Below, one piece after another: positions 8,263 to 17,131 of a DNA stretch of 64,000 nt; the stretch's first letter is position 1; every line of letters starts with the position of its first letter. Below the pieces are notes generated by a model. That model did no database searches and was not told where the DNA came from. It saw nothing but the letters and a program-made list of their open reading frames with translations. Made by a program: the position numbers and the translations under genes. The DNA comes from Thermofilum uzonense (GTDB lineage Archaea > Thermoproteota > Thermoprotei > Thermofilales > Thermofilaceae): positions 1,512,453 to 1,576,452 of the forward strand of contig NZ_CP009961.1 in the NCBI RefSeq assembly GCF_000993805.1, read 5' to 3'.

Positions 8263-9450
8263 ATGACCGACTTTTGCAGGATACGGGAGACTTGCGAGGG
8301 GAAAGCCGTACTACGACATTGCGATCTAAGCGAGTATGCCGATGCCTCTGGATTTGTTGACCCTGCCTGGGCCCCGGTTTTCTACAATCCTAGGATGCGT
8401 TGCTCAAGAGATATTTCAACGTCGGTTGTCGCGGCTTACGCACAGCTAACCGGGAGAAGCAACCTGACGGTTATCGACGTGATGAGTGCGACAGGCGTGA
8501 GGGGGATACGGTATGCGCTCGAGGTCGAGGGCATCTCAAGGGTGATTTTGAACGACGTGAATCCCAGGGCGGTAGACCTTGCAAGACAGAATGTCGATTT
8601 GAACGGGTTGCGGGATGTAGCATCGGTTGAGAATAAGGAGGCGCACATCTTGCTAGCCTCTCTCAGGGCGGATATTGTGGACGTCGACCCCTTCGGGACT
8701 CCGGCCCCTTATGTCCATCCAGCGATAAGGGCTTTGAGGCACAAAGGACTGCTCTGCGTCACGGCAACGGACCTTCCACCTCTTTTGGGAAAATACCCTG
8801 CAGCCTGTGTCAGGAAATACTTCTCTCTAAGCTTCAAGTCGGAGTTTTCACGTGAACTGGCGGCTAGAATCCTTCTTTATTTTATCGCCCGTGAAGCGGC
8901 TAAGCTAGGAAGGCGTATAAGGCCCTTCTATACATATTATCTTGATCATCACATTAGAGTCTGCGTCATAATTGAAAAGAGCTCCAAAAGTAGTTTTCTC
9001 GAGGAAAACACGGGTCTCATACTCTACAACCCTGAAACGCTGGAGCGCCACAAGATCATTCTACGGGAGCTTTATGGACTGCCTGGCAAGCTGGCACCTA
9101 GCGGCGTAGCCGTATTGGGAGGCCCCTTATGGCTGGGAAGCTTATGGGGCGATGAGGCCGCTAATAAAGTGTTAGACCATTATACGTCTCGGGTGACCGC
9201 CCTAGGGCTGTGTAAGAAGGGGGCTAGACTCGCCAAAAGAGTCGTCGAGGAGCTGCACCACGAGAGCTTCTACTTCACTACCGAGAGTATAGCCTCCCGA
9301 TTCCAGCTCCCGCACGAAGTATCTCCTGATGATCTGATAACCCGGCTGAATTCTCTTGGTTACCCCTCCTCTCACACCCACTTTGACGACAAGGGCTTCA
9401 GGACACGCGCAGACCTGAAAACGATTCTGGACGCGTGGAGCTCTATCTGA
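8263..9450 (+). CDS. trm1: tRNA (guanine26-N2)-dimethyltransferase
   Basis: The protein has about 395 residues from the ATG at 8263. The SAM-binding Rossmann motif is [18 protein letters not shown]. The acidic strand-2 motif is [17 protein letters not shown], and the catalytic motif [15 protein letters not shown] is characteristic of Trm1. It makes N2,N2-dimethylguanosine at position 26 (and sometimes 10) of tRNA, which rigidifies tRNA in hyperthermophiles. The open frame reaches back to 8200, but that would add an unconserved leader overlapping the previous gene. The C-terminal domain has the expected winged-helix-like region (about 315-390). Confidence 0.93.
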   Translation: MTDFCRIRETCEGKAVLRHCDLSEYADASGFVDPAWAPVFYNPRMRCSRDISTSVVAAYAQLTGRSNLTVIDVMSATGVRGIRYALEVEGISRVILNDVNPRAVDLARQNVDLNGLRDVASVENKEAHILLASLRADIVDVDPFGTPAPYVHPAIRALRHKGLLCVTATDLPPLLGKYPAACVRKYFSLSFKSEFSRELAARILLYFIAREAAKLGRRIRPFYTYYLDHHIRVCVIIEKSSKSSFLEENTGLILYNPETLERHKIILRELYGLPGKLAPSGVAVLGGPLWLGSLWGDEAANKVLDHYTSRVTALGLCKKGARLAKRVVEELHHESFYFTTESIASRFQLPHEVSPDDLITRLNSLGYPSSHTHFDDKGFRTRADLKTILDAWSSI

Positions 9451-9499
9451 AAAAGAAAACTTTATGTATGGAGGGGTAATCTTGACGTGGGAGAATCTC

Positions 9500-10060
9500 A
9501 TGGGCTATCAGAAATACCTCGCTGAAATCTGGAAGAGACCCCTCAAGGGGGATCACGGAAAGCTCATGAAGGAAAGATTCATATTCTGGCGAAGAGAGCC
9601 CACCGTGGTTAGAATCGAGAAGCCTACAAGGATAAACCGTGCACGAGCCTTAGGCTACAAGGCTAAACAGGGCTATGTCGTTGCCAGGGTTCGTGTCAGA
9701 AAGGGCGGCTTGAACAGGCCACGTCCAAGCAGTGGCAGGAGGCCGAAGAGAATGGGCGTCGAGGGCTACAGTCCTCACAAGAGCCTGCAATGGATAGCTG
9801 AAGAAAAAGCAGCTAGGAAGTTCCCAAATCTAGTAGTCCTTGGCTCATACTGGGTTGGTGAAGACGGAGTCTACAAATGGTATGAGGTAGTCATGGCTGA
9901 CCCTAACCATCCTGCTGTAAAGAACGACCCCGAGAGGAGGTGGATATCCGGGTTCAGCGTGAAGAAGGACTACAGGATCACCCGTGAAAAGCTATTAAAG
10001 ATCCTACAGAAAGCAAACCTCGAGTGGTCTCCTGGAGGCGAGGAGAAAGACTCAAAATGA
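9500..10060 (+). CDS. rpl15e: 50S ribosomal protein L15e
   Basis: The core is highly conserved: [20 protein letters not shown], then [39 protein letters not shown], and [19 protein letters not shown]. The family normally begins close to GxYKYxxExWKRP, matching [14 protein letters not shown], so I chose the ATG at 9500, which has GGGAG six bases upstream. In-frame TTG (9482) and ATG (9464) starts are possible. The protein binds 23S rRNA in the large subunit. It starts a three-gene unit with the exosome-type RNA-binding protein and Rpp30, each overlapping the next by 4 bases. Confidence 0.95.
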   Translation: MGYQKYLAEIWKRPLKGDHGKLMKERFIFWRREPTVVRIEKPTRINRARALGYKAKQGYVVARVRVRKGGLNRPRPSSGRRPKRMGVEGYSPHKSLQWIAEEKAARKFPNLVVLGSYWVGEDGVYKWYEVVMADPNHPAVKNDPERRWISGFSVKKDYRITREKLLKILQKANLEWSPGGEEKDSK

Positions 10061-10515
10061 AAAAGACAAGGTTAGCAACATCCGTCGAGATCTCTAGTTT
10101 TATCCACGCTACAGAGGAAGAGGAAAGAGTCCTTCAAGCCGTGAAAAACCTTCTTCCTCCTGACCTCAGGAACCTAGAATATGTTGATGTAAAGAAAAGC
10201 ATCAGTTATGGTTACTATGGGAACCCTATAGTCTTCCTTAGCCTAAATTTCCCAGAGTCCCAAGTTGACGAGATAACGCTCTATATACTCTCCCATCTCC
10301 CAAAGGGGGACATCAAAAGCATATTAGATGATTTTGAGAAAAGATTTGCCAGGGGGCGTCTCTACCTGCGTTTCGATAAACAGGAGGCGTACTACGGGAA
10401 TCTGAAACTCAGCGAGGGGGATGAAGTGATTAAATGCGTTATAAAGTTTAAGCCCCATCTACGCAAGCGTGGCGACTTTGAATCAGTTTTCAAGGAGCTA
10501 GGAGTTTTATCATGA
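10057..10515 (+). CDS. RNA-binding protein, exosome-associated type (DUF54-like)
   Basis: The protein has about 152 residues. The ATG at 10057 overlaps the L15e stop as ATGA, which favours it over the earlier in-frame GTG. The sequence fits the archaeal RNA-binding/exosome subunit family found between rpl15e and the RNase P p30 gene: conserved [31 protein letters not shown], and a C-terminal [15 protein letters not shown]. The fold is related to ribosomal L5-like domains. Its biochemical role is not well defined; involvement in RNA processing is inferred from family and context. Confidence 0.8.
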   Translation: MKKTRLATSVEISSFIHATEEEERVLQAVKNLLPPDLRNLEYVDVKKSISYGYYGNPIVFLSLNFPESQVDEITLYILSHLPKGDIKSILDDFEKRFARGRLYLRFDKQEAYYGNLKLSEGDEVIKCVIKFKPHLRKRGDFESVFKELGVLS

Positions 10516-11261
10516 AACGGAAACGTTTCTACGACGTTTTCTGCGGCCTCGTCGGAAACCTAGACCCGTACGAACTTAAAGGTCTCTACACGAGAGCGTC
10601 AAGACTCGGCTACGCCGGCTGTGCTATTGTCTATATAATCGAGGATTCCAGCGATGTACGAGAGGCATTTGAGAAACTTAGAGCCGCTCGCAGGGTTCTA
10701 GATATTCTCCAAGAGGATAATCACAAATTATACTTGAGATGTCACCTTAAGGTCTCGGGTCAGGGAAAGGCTAAGAGTTTCCTAGCTAGGGCTAGAAGGT
10801 TATGCGACTTAGCATCTATTGAGGGACTAACTCGTGAATCTATAGCCTTTGCGAGTCGTGACAGGAGGATTGACATTCTAACGTTAGTCCCAGGTGTCTC
10901 TCCAAGGCTGTTCCGTGGTGATATCCTTTACATAGCAGAATACGAGAAGCTGGTAGAGGTCCCCTTTTCATACATGTGGGACGCGGACCCATTAATCTTT
11001 TCCAAGAAGATTATGCACGCCCGCACCTCGCTGCAAAAGATTATAGCGAAGAAGTTGCCAGTACTCGTATCTAGTGGAGGGGATGGAAGTATTGATCCGA
11101 GGGCTCTGTTCTCTTTCGCCGAGCTTACACTGGGAGCCGATTACTCAGTTCTGGTCAAGTCAGCCTCAACGCTTATCGAGAAAAGATTGCATGAGAACAG
11201 GGAAAGGATACTTGGGATAAGACCCGTAGAGGGTGTGCGCGTAAAAGCTGATAAAGCTTAA
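10512..11261 (+). CDS. rnp3: RNase P protein component 3 (Rpp30)
   Basis: The protein has 249 residues and a PHP/TIM-barrel-like pattern. The motifs GYAGCAIVYII, IEGLTRESIAFASRDRRIDI, and LPVLVSSGGDGSIDPRA fit Rpp30. It pairs with Pop5 to stabilise the catalytic domain of RNase P RNA, which removes tRNA 5' leaders. The start overlaps the previous gene by 4 bases (ATGA). The Pop5 gene follows about 0.9 kb downstream on the same strand, separated by one gene on the opposite strand, so the usual archaeal cluster is interrupted. Confidence 0.88.
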   Translation: MKRKRFYDVFCGLVGNLDPYELKGLYTRASRLGYAGCAIVYIIEDSSDVREAFEKLRAARRVLDILQEDNHKLYLRCHLKVSGQGKAKSFLARARRLCDLASIEGLTRESIAFASRDRRIDILTLVPGVSPRLFRGDILYIAEYEKLVEVPFSYMWDADPLIFSKKIMHARTSLQKIIAKKLPVLVSSGGDGSIDPRALFSFAELTLGADYSVLVKSASTLIEKRLHENRERILGIRPVEGVRVKADKA

Positions 11262-11338
11262 CACGCCGACTGCTCGTAATAGGTTAATAAGAGAAAAAGA
11301 GAAATAATTTTGAAAGGATACTCGATTAGGTTGCCGGG

Positions 11339-11965
11339 TTATTCTGGAGGAGGTATCGAGCCTTTAAGGAGGTCTACATGTTCATCTGTTAGTAGACACT
11401 CCCTGTATGTGGCTAAGCTCGTTTTGCCCTCTGAAAGCTTTACTCTGTGGAACAGGAATTTCTTGTTTGGTATGTCTGCTGTGAAGACCCTGATCTCAGG
11501 CAACTGCTCCAAGTATTTTTTAAGATCTTCGTGTGACAGTACAGTGGATAGTTGTTTTGTCGCCAGCCATACCCGCACGTGAATAGCTAGTACTCCCTTG
11601 AATCTCGCCTTTGCTAGGGCTTTAAGGGTCTCTATGGTGGCTTCATTGACCGTGCTTAGCTTCTGCTCCCCACCGTATGAGATATATACTGCCTCGAATT
11701 TTTCCTCGACTATCTCTTTTGCTATCTCCTCAATTCTCTCCTTCTCGTAGGTAAAAACTACGCCTATTCCATCTCTATATCCCGTAACATATGTGAAGGA
11801 TGTTAGTGCGGATGCGGCCATGGCGGCGCATATTCTGTCGGGATACGTTAGAACGGCTACCCTCTTGAGCCCATCGAAGAGATGTTCTCCAACGAGTCTT
11901 CCTGTAAGTGAGCGGAGGTATAATTCCTTATACAGTGGCAGGAGAGATGCTGTTTTTGAAGCCAT
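11339..11965 (-). CDS. Conserved hypothetical protein, alpha/beta fold
   Basis: The protein has 208 residues from the ATG at 11965. An AT-rich box A-like element lies about 25 bases upstream (around 11990), which would give a leaderless transcript; a TTG at 12019 would lie upstream of this element. The sequence alternates strands and helices (VAVLTYPDRICAAMAASAL, IGVVFTYEKERIEEIAKEI, EAVYISYGG) in a Rossmann-like order reminiscent of DHH-type phosphoesterases, but no DHH or metal motif is present. I cannot assign a function. It sits between the two RNase P protein genes on the opposite strand. Confidence 0.65.
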   Translation of the reverse strand: MASKTASLLPLYKELYLRSLTGRLVGEHLFDGLKRVAVLTYPDRICAAMAASALTSFTYVTGYRDGIGVVFTYEKERIEEIAKEIVEEKFEAVYISYGGEQKLSTVNEATIETLKALAKARFKGVLAIHVRVWLATKQLSTVLSHEDLKKYLEQLPEIRVFTADIPNKKFLFHRVKLSEGKTSLATYRECLLTDEHVDLLKGSIPPPE

Positions 11966-12175
11966 GTTTTGAATTATATCTTGAAGGAATTTATTTCTTT
12001 TCCTAAACGGTTCTAACAATATCTCTTACCCATTTTTTCGATTATTTAAACCATCGTGTAAACCAGACGCTGTAAGTGTTTCATTCCCTGCTACTCTAAG
12101 TATCCTTAGTAGATCTCTTCCAGGTGAAAAATATTTTAGGAGCTGAATCTACGGCTTAATTACTGTTGCCCTGGT

Positions 12176-12487
12176 ATGAGGGACGTCAAGCACAGATACG
12201 TCGTGGTCCGTGTCAAGGATAGTTCAAAGTCTCCAGAAGAGATCGAGGGACTAGTAACCAGTCTTATACTCCAACTCTTCGGCGTTGATGGTCTCTCTAG
12301 AGTGCTCCCGAAGGTTGTCTACCGTAATGACCGTGGGATTTCCGTTATAAGGGTTAGACGCGAGGGCTTGAAAATCTTTAGAGCTTCCTTAACGTTGGAT
12401 CGTTCCTCGAGCATATATGTGATGAAAACCACTGGGACTCTAAGGAAGGCTTCACGTATAGCTGACAGTTGGAGGGATGAAGTCTAA
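12176..12487 (+). CDS. rnp2: RNase P protein component 2 (Pop5)
   Basis: The protein has 103 residues, normal for archaeal Pop5. It shows the RRM-like pattern KHRYVVVRV, then VVYRNDRGISVIRVRREGLK, FRASLTLDR, and VYVMKTTGTLRKA-type ending (IYVMKTTGTLRKASRIA). Pop5 forms a complex with Rpp30 that activates RNase P RNA. The two genes are near each other, supporting the call. An AT-rich promoter-like stretch (GAAAAATATTTTAGG, around 12126-12140) precedes the ATG by about 35 bases. Confidence 0.88.
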   Translation: MRDVKHRYVVVRVKDSSKSPEEIEGLVTSLILQLFGVDGLSRVLPKVVYRNDRGISVIRVRREGLKIFRASLTLDRSSSIYVMKTTGTLRKASRIADSWRDEV

Positions 12488-12547
12488 ACCGCCCTGCGCA
12501 GTAGGAAAGCCTAATAAGAAGTTAGTGTGCCTTTATCCTGAAAAATC

Positions 12548-13444
12548 ATGAATGAGTTGATAGTGTTAGGCGGTTCTACATGTACAGCCATCGGACTCGA
12601 GGTCTCGAGAATACTGGGAGTAGAGTTTCAGCCAGTGATTACCCGTGAGTTTCCCGACGGAGAGCTCTATGTAAGGGTTCCGTTAGGTGTTAGTGGGAAA
12701 AGAGTTTTCCTCGTCGAGTGTGCTGGGAGAAGGCCTAACTCAGCCTTAGTTGAGAGTGTCCTGACGGTGAAGACTCTTCTCAAGAAGGGGGCTCGTGAAG
12801 TTGTACTGGCCCTGCCGTACTTCCCTTATGCGCGGCAGGATGAGGAGTTCAATCCCGGGGAAGCCGAGAGCCTGAGGATCGTGGCAGAAATGCTGGAGGG
12901 GCTTGGGGTTTCAGGCATTGTTACGGTAGATATGCACCTTCACAGGTTTAAGAGTATGGAGCAGGTCTTTCACATCAAAGCAGTCAATGTGACTGCCATG
13001 AACGAACTCGCAAGTTATCTCTCCCAAAGATATAGTGATTTTTCCCTGGTCGTCGGTCCTGATGAAGAGGCTGAACAGTGGGCTAGGGTTTTTTCAGAAA
13101 AGGTTAACGCGCCGTACATAGTTCTAAGGAAAGAGAGAAGGGGTGATGAGGACGTCGAGGTCAGAGGAGGTCTCCCGTATAAAGGCAGAGTAGTTATAGT
13201 TGACGACATTATTAGTACTGGCTCTACCATTGCAGAGACAGCCTCGAATATAAAAGCTATGGGAGCGGGCGAAATACTTGTTGCCTGTACGCACGGTCTT
13301 TTCGTGAGCGGTGCGGAGTCAAAGATATTTGCCTCCGGTGTACAAGATATTATATCCACGAACAGCGTTCCTAACCCATTTGCCCGCGTTAGTGTAGCTC
13401 CGGCTTTAGCCGCCGGCTTAAAAAGGGTGATGGGTGATGAGTAA
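12548..13444 (+). CDS. prs: Ribose-phosphate pyrophosphokinase (PRPP synthetase)
   Basis: The protein has 298 residues. It makes PRPP from ribose 5-phosphate and ATP. Visible motifs are FPDGELYVRV, the ATP/Mg region LPYFPYARQDEEF, VDMHLHRF, the flexible-loop region, and the PRPP-binding loop VIVDDIISTGSTIAET at about 217-232. It is shorter than bacterial class I enzymes, as in other archaea. The stop overlaps the next gene start, tying PRPP supply to the eIF2B-like and R15P isomerase genes, which act on ribose 1,5-bisphosphate and related metabolites. Confidence 0.95.
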   Translation: MNELIVLGGSTCTAIGLEVSRILGVEFQPVITREFPDGELYVRVPLGVSGKRVFLVECAGRRPNSALVESVLTVKTLLKKGAREVVLALPYFPYARQDEEFNPGEAESLRIVAEMLEGLGVSGIVTVDMHLHRFKSMEQVFHIKAVNVTAMNELASYLSQRYSDFSLVVGPDEEAEQWARVFSEKVNAPYIVLRKERRGDEDVEVRGGLPYKGRVVIVDDIISTGSTIAETASNIKAMGAGEILVACTHGLFVSGAESKIFASGVQDIISTNSVPNPFARVSVAPALAAGLKRVMGDE

Positions 13445-14402
13445 GATCGATTACTCGGAGGTTATTGAAAGCATAAGGTCGGGACGAATTCATAGTTCTT
13501 CCGAGGTGGTTATCTTCGCCTTGAATAAGATGGTTGACGTTCTTGAGTCCGAGAAAAAGCTCAGCAGTTTTGCTAATTTTGCACTTAAAGTTGTGAAATC
13601 GCGTCCCACGTCTGCTTTGCTAGTGAACGCTACACGGGAACTTGCACAAGTAATACTGAAGAACAAGGAAAGCAGCATTGAGGAGATATTGGAGCTTTCC
13701 AGAAGGAAGGTGGAAGAGTTAAAGGGGCGTATTCATGACTCTGTTGAATCTTCCGCCGCGATAGCCGAGAAGAGAATCGAGTCGGGTGACACCCTGCTTA
13801 CAACTTCTTACAGTATTTTCGTGAAGAGAACCCTTGAAAACGCGGTTAAAAAGGGGAAAGATTTAAAGGTGGTTGTAACCGAGTCGCGGCCCGGTAGCGA
13901 GGGATTCAGAATGGCTTCAGAGCTTGTCTCACTGGGCTTAGACGTTACTCTAATCGTTGACTCGGCGGTCAGGTTTGTAATGAAAAATGTTGACAAGGTT
14001 TTTCTTTCTTCTGAGAGCGTCACCGCTAATGGAGCGAATGTTACAAAGGTGGGCTCCAGTCAGATTGCGCTCGCAGCCCACGAGGCTCGAGTCAGAGTGT
14101 TCGTGGTGACGTCAACTTTGAAGTTTAGCCCTGAAACACTTGTCGGCGAACTCGTGGAGATACCTGAAGCTGATACCAGTGAAATGCGGGAAATGTTGCT
14201 AAAGAAAGGGTTGGATAAGGTAAAGATAAGGGCCCCTCTATTTGACGTCACACCACCCGAGTATATAGACGCGATCATAACTGAGAAGGGCCTTGTAGCG
14301 CCATCCTTTGCTATAATGACTGTTCGCGACCTTTACGGGTGGCCTCCTAAACCTCCTCTTCTTGAAGAGACTCTCATGGAATTGGCACGGGTTGACAGAT
14401 GA
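13437..14402 (+). CDS. eIF2B-alpha/beta/delta-like protein with altered active-site residues
   Basis: The protein has 321 residues of the IF-2B/R15P-isomerase family, with the conserved C-terminal Rossmann region (VTESRPGSEGFRMA, LIVDSAVRFVM, ESVTANGA, GSSQIALAAHEARV, FDVTPPEYIDAIITEKG). In alignment with the next gene, the catalytic Cys of the isomerase is replaced by Ser124 (LTTSYS) and the catalytic Asp by Glu193 (SSESV). It is therefore unlikely to be an R15P isomerase. It may be an eIF2B-like nucleotide sensor, or a non-catalytic partner of the neighbouring isomerase. It overlaps prs by 8 bases and ends inside the ATG of the next gene. Confidence 0.85.
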   Translation: MSKIDYSEVIESIRSGRIHSSSEVVIFALNKMVDVLESEKKLSSFANFALKVVKSRPTSALLVNATRELAQVILKNKESSIEEILELSRRKVEELKGRIHDSVESSAAIAEKRIESGDTLLTTSYSIFVKRTLENAVKKGKDLKVVVTESRPGSEGFRMASELVSLGLDVTLIVDSAVRFVMKNVDKVFLSSESVTANGANVTKVGSSQIALAAHEARVRVFVVTSTLKFSPETLVGELVEIPEADTSEMREMLLKKGLDKVKIRAPLFDVTPPEYIDAIITEKGLVAPSFAIMTVRDLYGWPPKPPLLEETLMELARVDR

Positions 14403-15385
14403 TGGAGCGAGCTCTCCCTGAGGAGGTTGTCGAGATAGCGCGTGACATAAAGGATATGAGGATACGGGGCGCTGGGAGGATTGCGAGAGCCGCGGCTCGG
14501 GCTCTCAGCATGGCCGTGGAGAAATATTCTGGGGACGACTTGGAAGACTTTAGGAGGTACATCGGGTTCGTTGCTGAGTATCTTGTAAAGACTCGTCCCA
14601 CGGCTGTCTCGCTTCCGAACGCGGTAAGCTTTGTGGTGAATCCCTTCTTTAAGGCTCGGGATTTGAAAAGCGTGCAGGAGGCGAGGAGAATGCTTTTAGA
14701 ACGTGCCTCAGCATTCATAAAATATTCGGAGGATGCTCTCGAGAGAATAGCCGAGATCGGGAGCAGGTTGGTACAGGACGGAGATAACATTCTTACGCAT
14801 TGTAACAGCGAGGCTGTTGCCTCTATCATCCGGCGTGCGATTCGTGAGGGAAAAAACATTAAGGTGTTTGCCACGGAGACCCGTCCCTTGTATCAGGGAC
14901 ATATCACTGCCAGGATGCTTCTCGATGCTGGCGCGGATATAACTCTAATACCGGACTCAAGCATTAGAAGCATTATTCGTAGAATTGACAAGGTCATAGT
15001 GGGTGCTGATACTGTGACAGCTAACGGTGCAGTTGTCAACAAGATTGGCACGAGCCTTATAGCTTTGATAGCTCACGAAAGGAGGACTGACTTCTATGTG
15101 GCAACTGAGACCTACAAGTTCAGCCCCTACACGGTCTGGGGCGAGCCAGTAGTTATAGAAGAGAGGGCTCCAACAGAAGTAGCATCTCAAGAGTTTCTAG
15201 ACAAGCATCCCAAGTTAAAAATACTTAACCCCTCTTTTGACGTCACGCCATCAAGTTACATAACAGGGATAATCACGGAGATAGGTCTAATACCGCCGAA
15301 CGCTGCCCTTCTCGTGCTAGAGGAAGTATACGGGCGTGAGGCTGGACACGAGCCGATCCAAGGATTAGATGAGGGGGAGGTTTAA
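14399..15385 (+). CDS. Ribose-1,5-bisphosphate isomerase
   Basis: The protein has 328 residues. It keeps the catalytic pair of the family: Cys135 in ILTHCNSEA and Asp204 in VGADTVTANG, close to Cys133 and Asp202 of the Thermococcus enzyme. Other motifs are TETRPLYQGHITARML, NKIGTSLIALIAHE, and ETYKFSPYTVWG. It converts ribose 1,5-bisphosphate to ribulose 1,5-bisphosphate in the archaeal AMP degradation route that ends at type III RuBisCO. AMP phosphorylase and RuBisCO are not in the window. It overlaps the preceding paralogue by 4 bases (ATGATG/TGA). Confidence 0.9.
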   Translation: MMERALPEEVVEIARDIKDMRIRGAGRIARAAARALSMAVEKYSGDDLEDFRRYIGFVAEYLVKTRPTAVSLPNAVSFVVNPFFKARDLKSVQEARRMLLERASAFIKYSEDALERIAEIGSRLVQDGDNILTHCNSEAVASIIRRAIREGKNIKVFATETRPLYQGHITARMLLDAGADITLIPDSSIRSIIRRIDKVIVGADTVTANGAVVNKIGTSLIALIAHERRTDFYVATETYKFSPYTVWGEPVVIEERAPTEVASQEFLDKHPKLKILNPSFDVTPSSYITGIITEIGLIPPNAALLVLEEVYGREAGHEPIQGLDEGEV

Positions 15386-15433
15386 CCCCTTAAGAGGCGA
15401 TAAAGCTAATTTGCCGTTTAAACTATTAGATAT

Positions 15434-16051
15434 ATGGTTGGTGGATCCCCTAAAATTACAACGATCTCATGGAGCGAACTATTCAGTGACACCTTAGAGT
15501 TGGCTAAGAGAATTATTTCAAGCGGCTTTATCCCTGAAAGACTTATCGTTGTTGTGAGGGGAGGATTAGTCGTCGGACGGATTCTCTCAGATCTCCTGCA
15601 AGTTAAAGAGCTCGTAAACCTTCCGGTCTCCTTTTACAAGGGTGTCGGAACCACTCGGGACAAACCCGTAATCTCAGCAGATATAGATGAGAGTATAATT
15701 AAGGGTAGGAGTGTACTGATAGTCGACGACATTGTCGACACGGGTGAAACCTTGAAAGCTGTCCTGGCCTATGTCGAGAGTCTTAAACCCAGAATTGTTA
15801 GGAGTGCTGCCCCGTATGTCAAGCCCTGGGCTAACCCCTTCCCGGATTACTACGTTAAAATCGTAGAGGACTGGGTGGTTTTTCCTTATGAACTCCGGGA
15901 AACAATGGAAACCCTCCCGGCTAACACCGCTGAAAATTTGGGGCTGGATGAAAAGACTCTAGAGGAGATAAAAACACTTATCGGCATGTTCAACGCCGAA
16001 AAAGAGGGGACGTCTAGAGAACCTCAAGGGAATACCAATGGATTACTCTAA
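15434..16051 (+). CDS. Phosphoribosyltransferase, Gpt-like
   Basis: The protein has 205 residues. The PRPP loop is VLIVDDIVDTGETLKAVL at about 93-110, preceded by VVVRGGLVVGRILSDLL. The pattern and the C-terminal YVKIVEDWVVFPYEL match archaeal xanthine/guanine (Gpt-like) phosphoribosyltransferases for purine salvage. Substrate choice (guanine, xanthine or hypoxanthine) cannot be read from the sequence. It lies 48 bases after the R15P isomerase, and its last 14 bases overlap the GINS gene. Co-location with prs fits a nucleotide-salvage role. Confidence 0.85.
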   Translation: MVGGSPKITTISWSELFSDTLELAKRIISSGFIPERLIVVVRGGLVVGRILSDLLQVKELVNLPVSFYKGVGTTRDKPVISADIDESIIKGRSVLIVDDIVDTGETLKAVLAYVESLKPRIVRSAAPYVKPWANPFPDYYVKIVEDWVVFPYELRETMETLPANTAENLGLDEKTLEEIKTLIGMFNAEKEGTSREPQGNTNGLL

Positions 16052-16613
16052 CATCTTCGCTAAATTCATAAGCGAGCTATTGAACAGGAATTTAGAAAGA
16101 CTTGAGAAAGATTTCTATGAAAGGACAGTTAATGAGCTCAACAAGCTTAGAGGTGAGAGGGTTTTAGCGAGAAGCATATCAAATACTCTAAAGGTCATGT
16201 TGATCCTGAGGCTTTCCAAGGAGCTTATGATGCTCGTCACAGATCCCTCTAAGCTCGACGTGGAAACATTGCCAATACTAGAAAAGAAAATCCTCCTTGA
16301 AATCATCGACGCCTTGAAATCCCTGGAGCCTAGTCAGGACGTGAAAGACAATGCCCCAAAGACGGGTGAAACGAGCTCCACCCAGAAGCCTGGGGGTGAA
16401 AGCTCTAGATCTCCTCCAATAGTTAGCGAAGTGAAACAGGAGGGGAAAACCCTTGTCTTCTTCTTGAAGGCGTATCCACGCATAATCGACCATGACTTGA
16501 GTCTGGGGCCATTCAATAAGGGTGACATAGCTTATCTTCCCAAAAGGCTTGCCAAGGAGCTTGTCAACTCGGGTTATGTCGAGGAGATTGTTGAGATAAC
16601 ACCGCCTGCCTGA
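16038..16613 (+). CDS. GINS complex subunit, Gins51/Gins15 type
   Basis: The protein has 191 residues. The helical A domain (1-95, with RSISNTLKVMLILRLSKEL) is followed by a polar linker (100-130) and a C-terminal B domain (about 133-188): VFFLKAYPRIIDHDLSLGPF then NKGDIAYLPKRLAKELVNSG. A domain first and B domain last is the Gins51 arrangement. GINS joins MCM and the Cdc45/RecJ-like protein in the replicative helicase. Family members are often near primase or PCNA genes; here it lies between a phosphoribosyltransferase and aIF2-beta. Confidence 0.85.
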   Translation: MDYSNIFAKFISELLNRNLERLEKDFYERTVNELNKLRGERVLARSISNTLKVMLILRLSKELMMLVTDPSKLDVETLPILEKKILLEIIDALKSLEPSQDVKDNAPKTGETSSTQKPGGESSRSPPIVSEVKQEGKTLVFFLKAYPRIIDHDLSLGPFNKGDIAYLPKRLAKELVNSGYVEEIVEITPPA

Positions 16614-16654
16614 CCTCATACTTAACGTTGTACATTGTAAGCTGAGTGGTAGCC

Positions 16655-16670
16655 GGAAAAGCTTAATATG
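16655..16670 (+). promoter_or_regulatory. Box A promoter of the aIF2-beta gene
   Basis: GGAAAAGCTTAATATG has the BRE plus TATA-like composition of archaeal box A. It lies 18-33 bases upstream of the GTG at 16688, a spacing that predicts a leaderless or very short 5' end. Confidence 0.55.
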
Positions 16671-16687
16671 TTGCTATCCTTGAGAGA

Positions 16688-17131
16688 GTGAGGATAATGA
16701 CTAGTATGGAAGGTGACTTCGCCTCGTATGATGAACTGCTTGAAAGAGCGTATAAACTACTGCCCCGGCGCAGGTCAAAATCAACGGGAGAGAGATTTGT
16801 ATTACCGAGGTTCGAGGTAAACATTACGGGTAAAAGGGTCTATATTATAAACTTTAAGGAAGTCGCAGAAACTCTCAACAGGGATCCTCACGTCTTGCTT
16901 AGATTTCTTCTTAAAGAAGTAGCTCTTCCAGGCGTATACGATGAGGGGGTAGCTGTTATTCAGGGTGAGGTCTCTCCACAGCTTCTGAACAAGCTCTTGG
17001 AGAGGTTCTTCAACGAGTATGTAAAGTGCCCCATATGCGAAAGCCCAGACACACTCCTCGTAAAGGAGAAGAAGATCATGCAGATCAAATGCATGGCTTG
17101 CGGAGCAATTTCTCCGGTTAAACCTTTCTAG
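16688..17131 (+). CDS. eif2b: Translation initiation factor aIF2 subunit beta
   Basis: The protein has 147 residues. The central alpha/beta domain has LPRFEVNITGKRVYIINFKE and DPHVLLRFLLKEVALPG. The C-terminal zinc ribbon has CPIC-x17-CMAC (about 122-142). It is a subunit of the GTP-dependent factor that delivers initiator tRNA. The GTG at 16688 is placed at box A spacing for a leaderless message; an ATG lies three codons on. The stop overlaps the stop of the convergent Nog1-like gene by 14 bases. Confidence 0.95.
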   Translation: MRIMTSMEGDFASYDELLERAYKLLPRRRSKSTGERFVLPRFEVNITGKRVYIINFKEVAETLNRDPHVLLRFLLKEVALPGVYDEGVAVIQGEVSPQLLNKLLERFFNEYVKCPICESPDTLLVKEKKIMQIKCMACGAISPVKPF

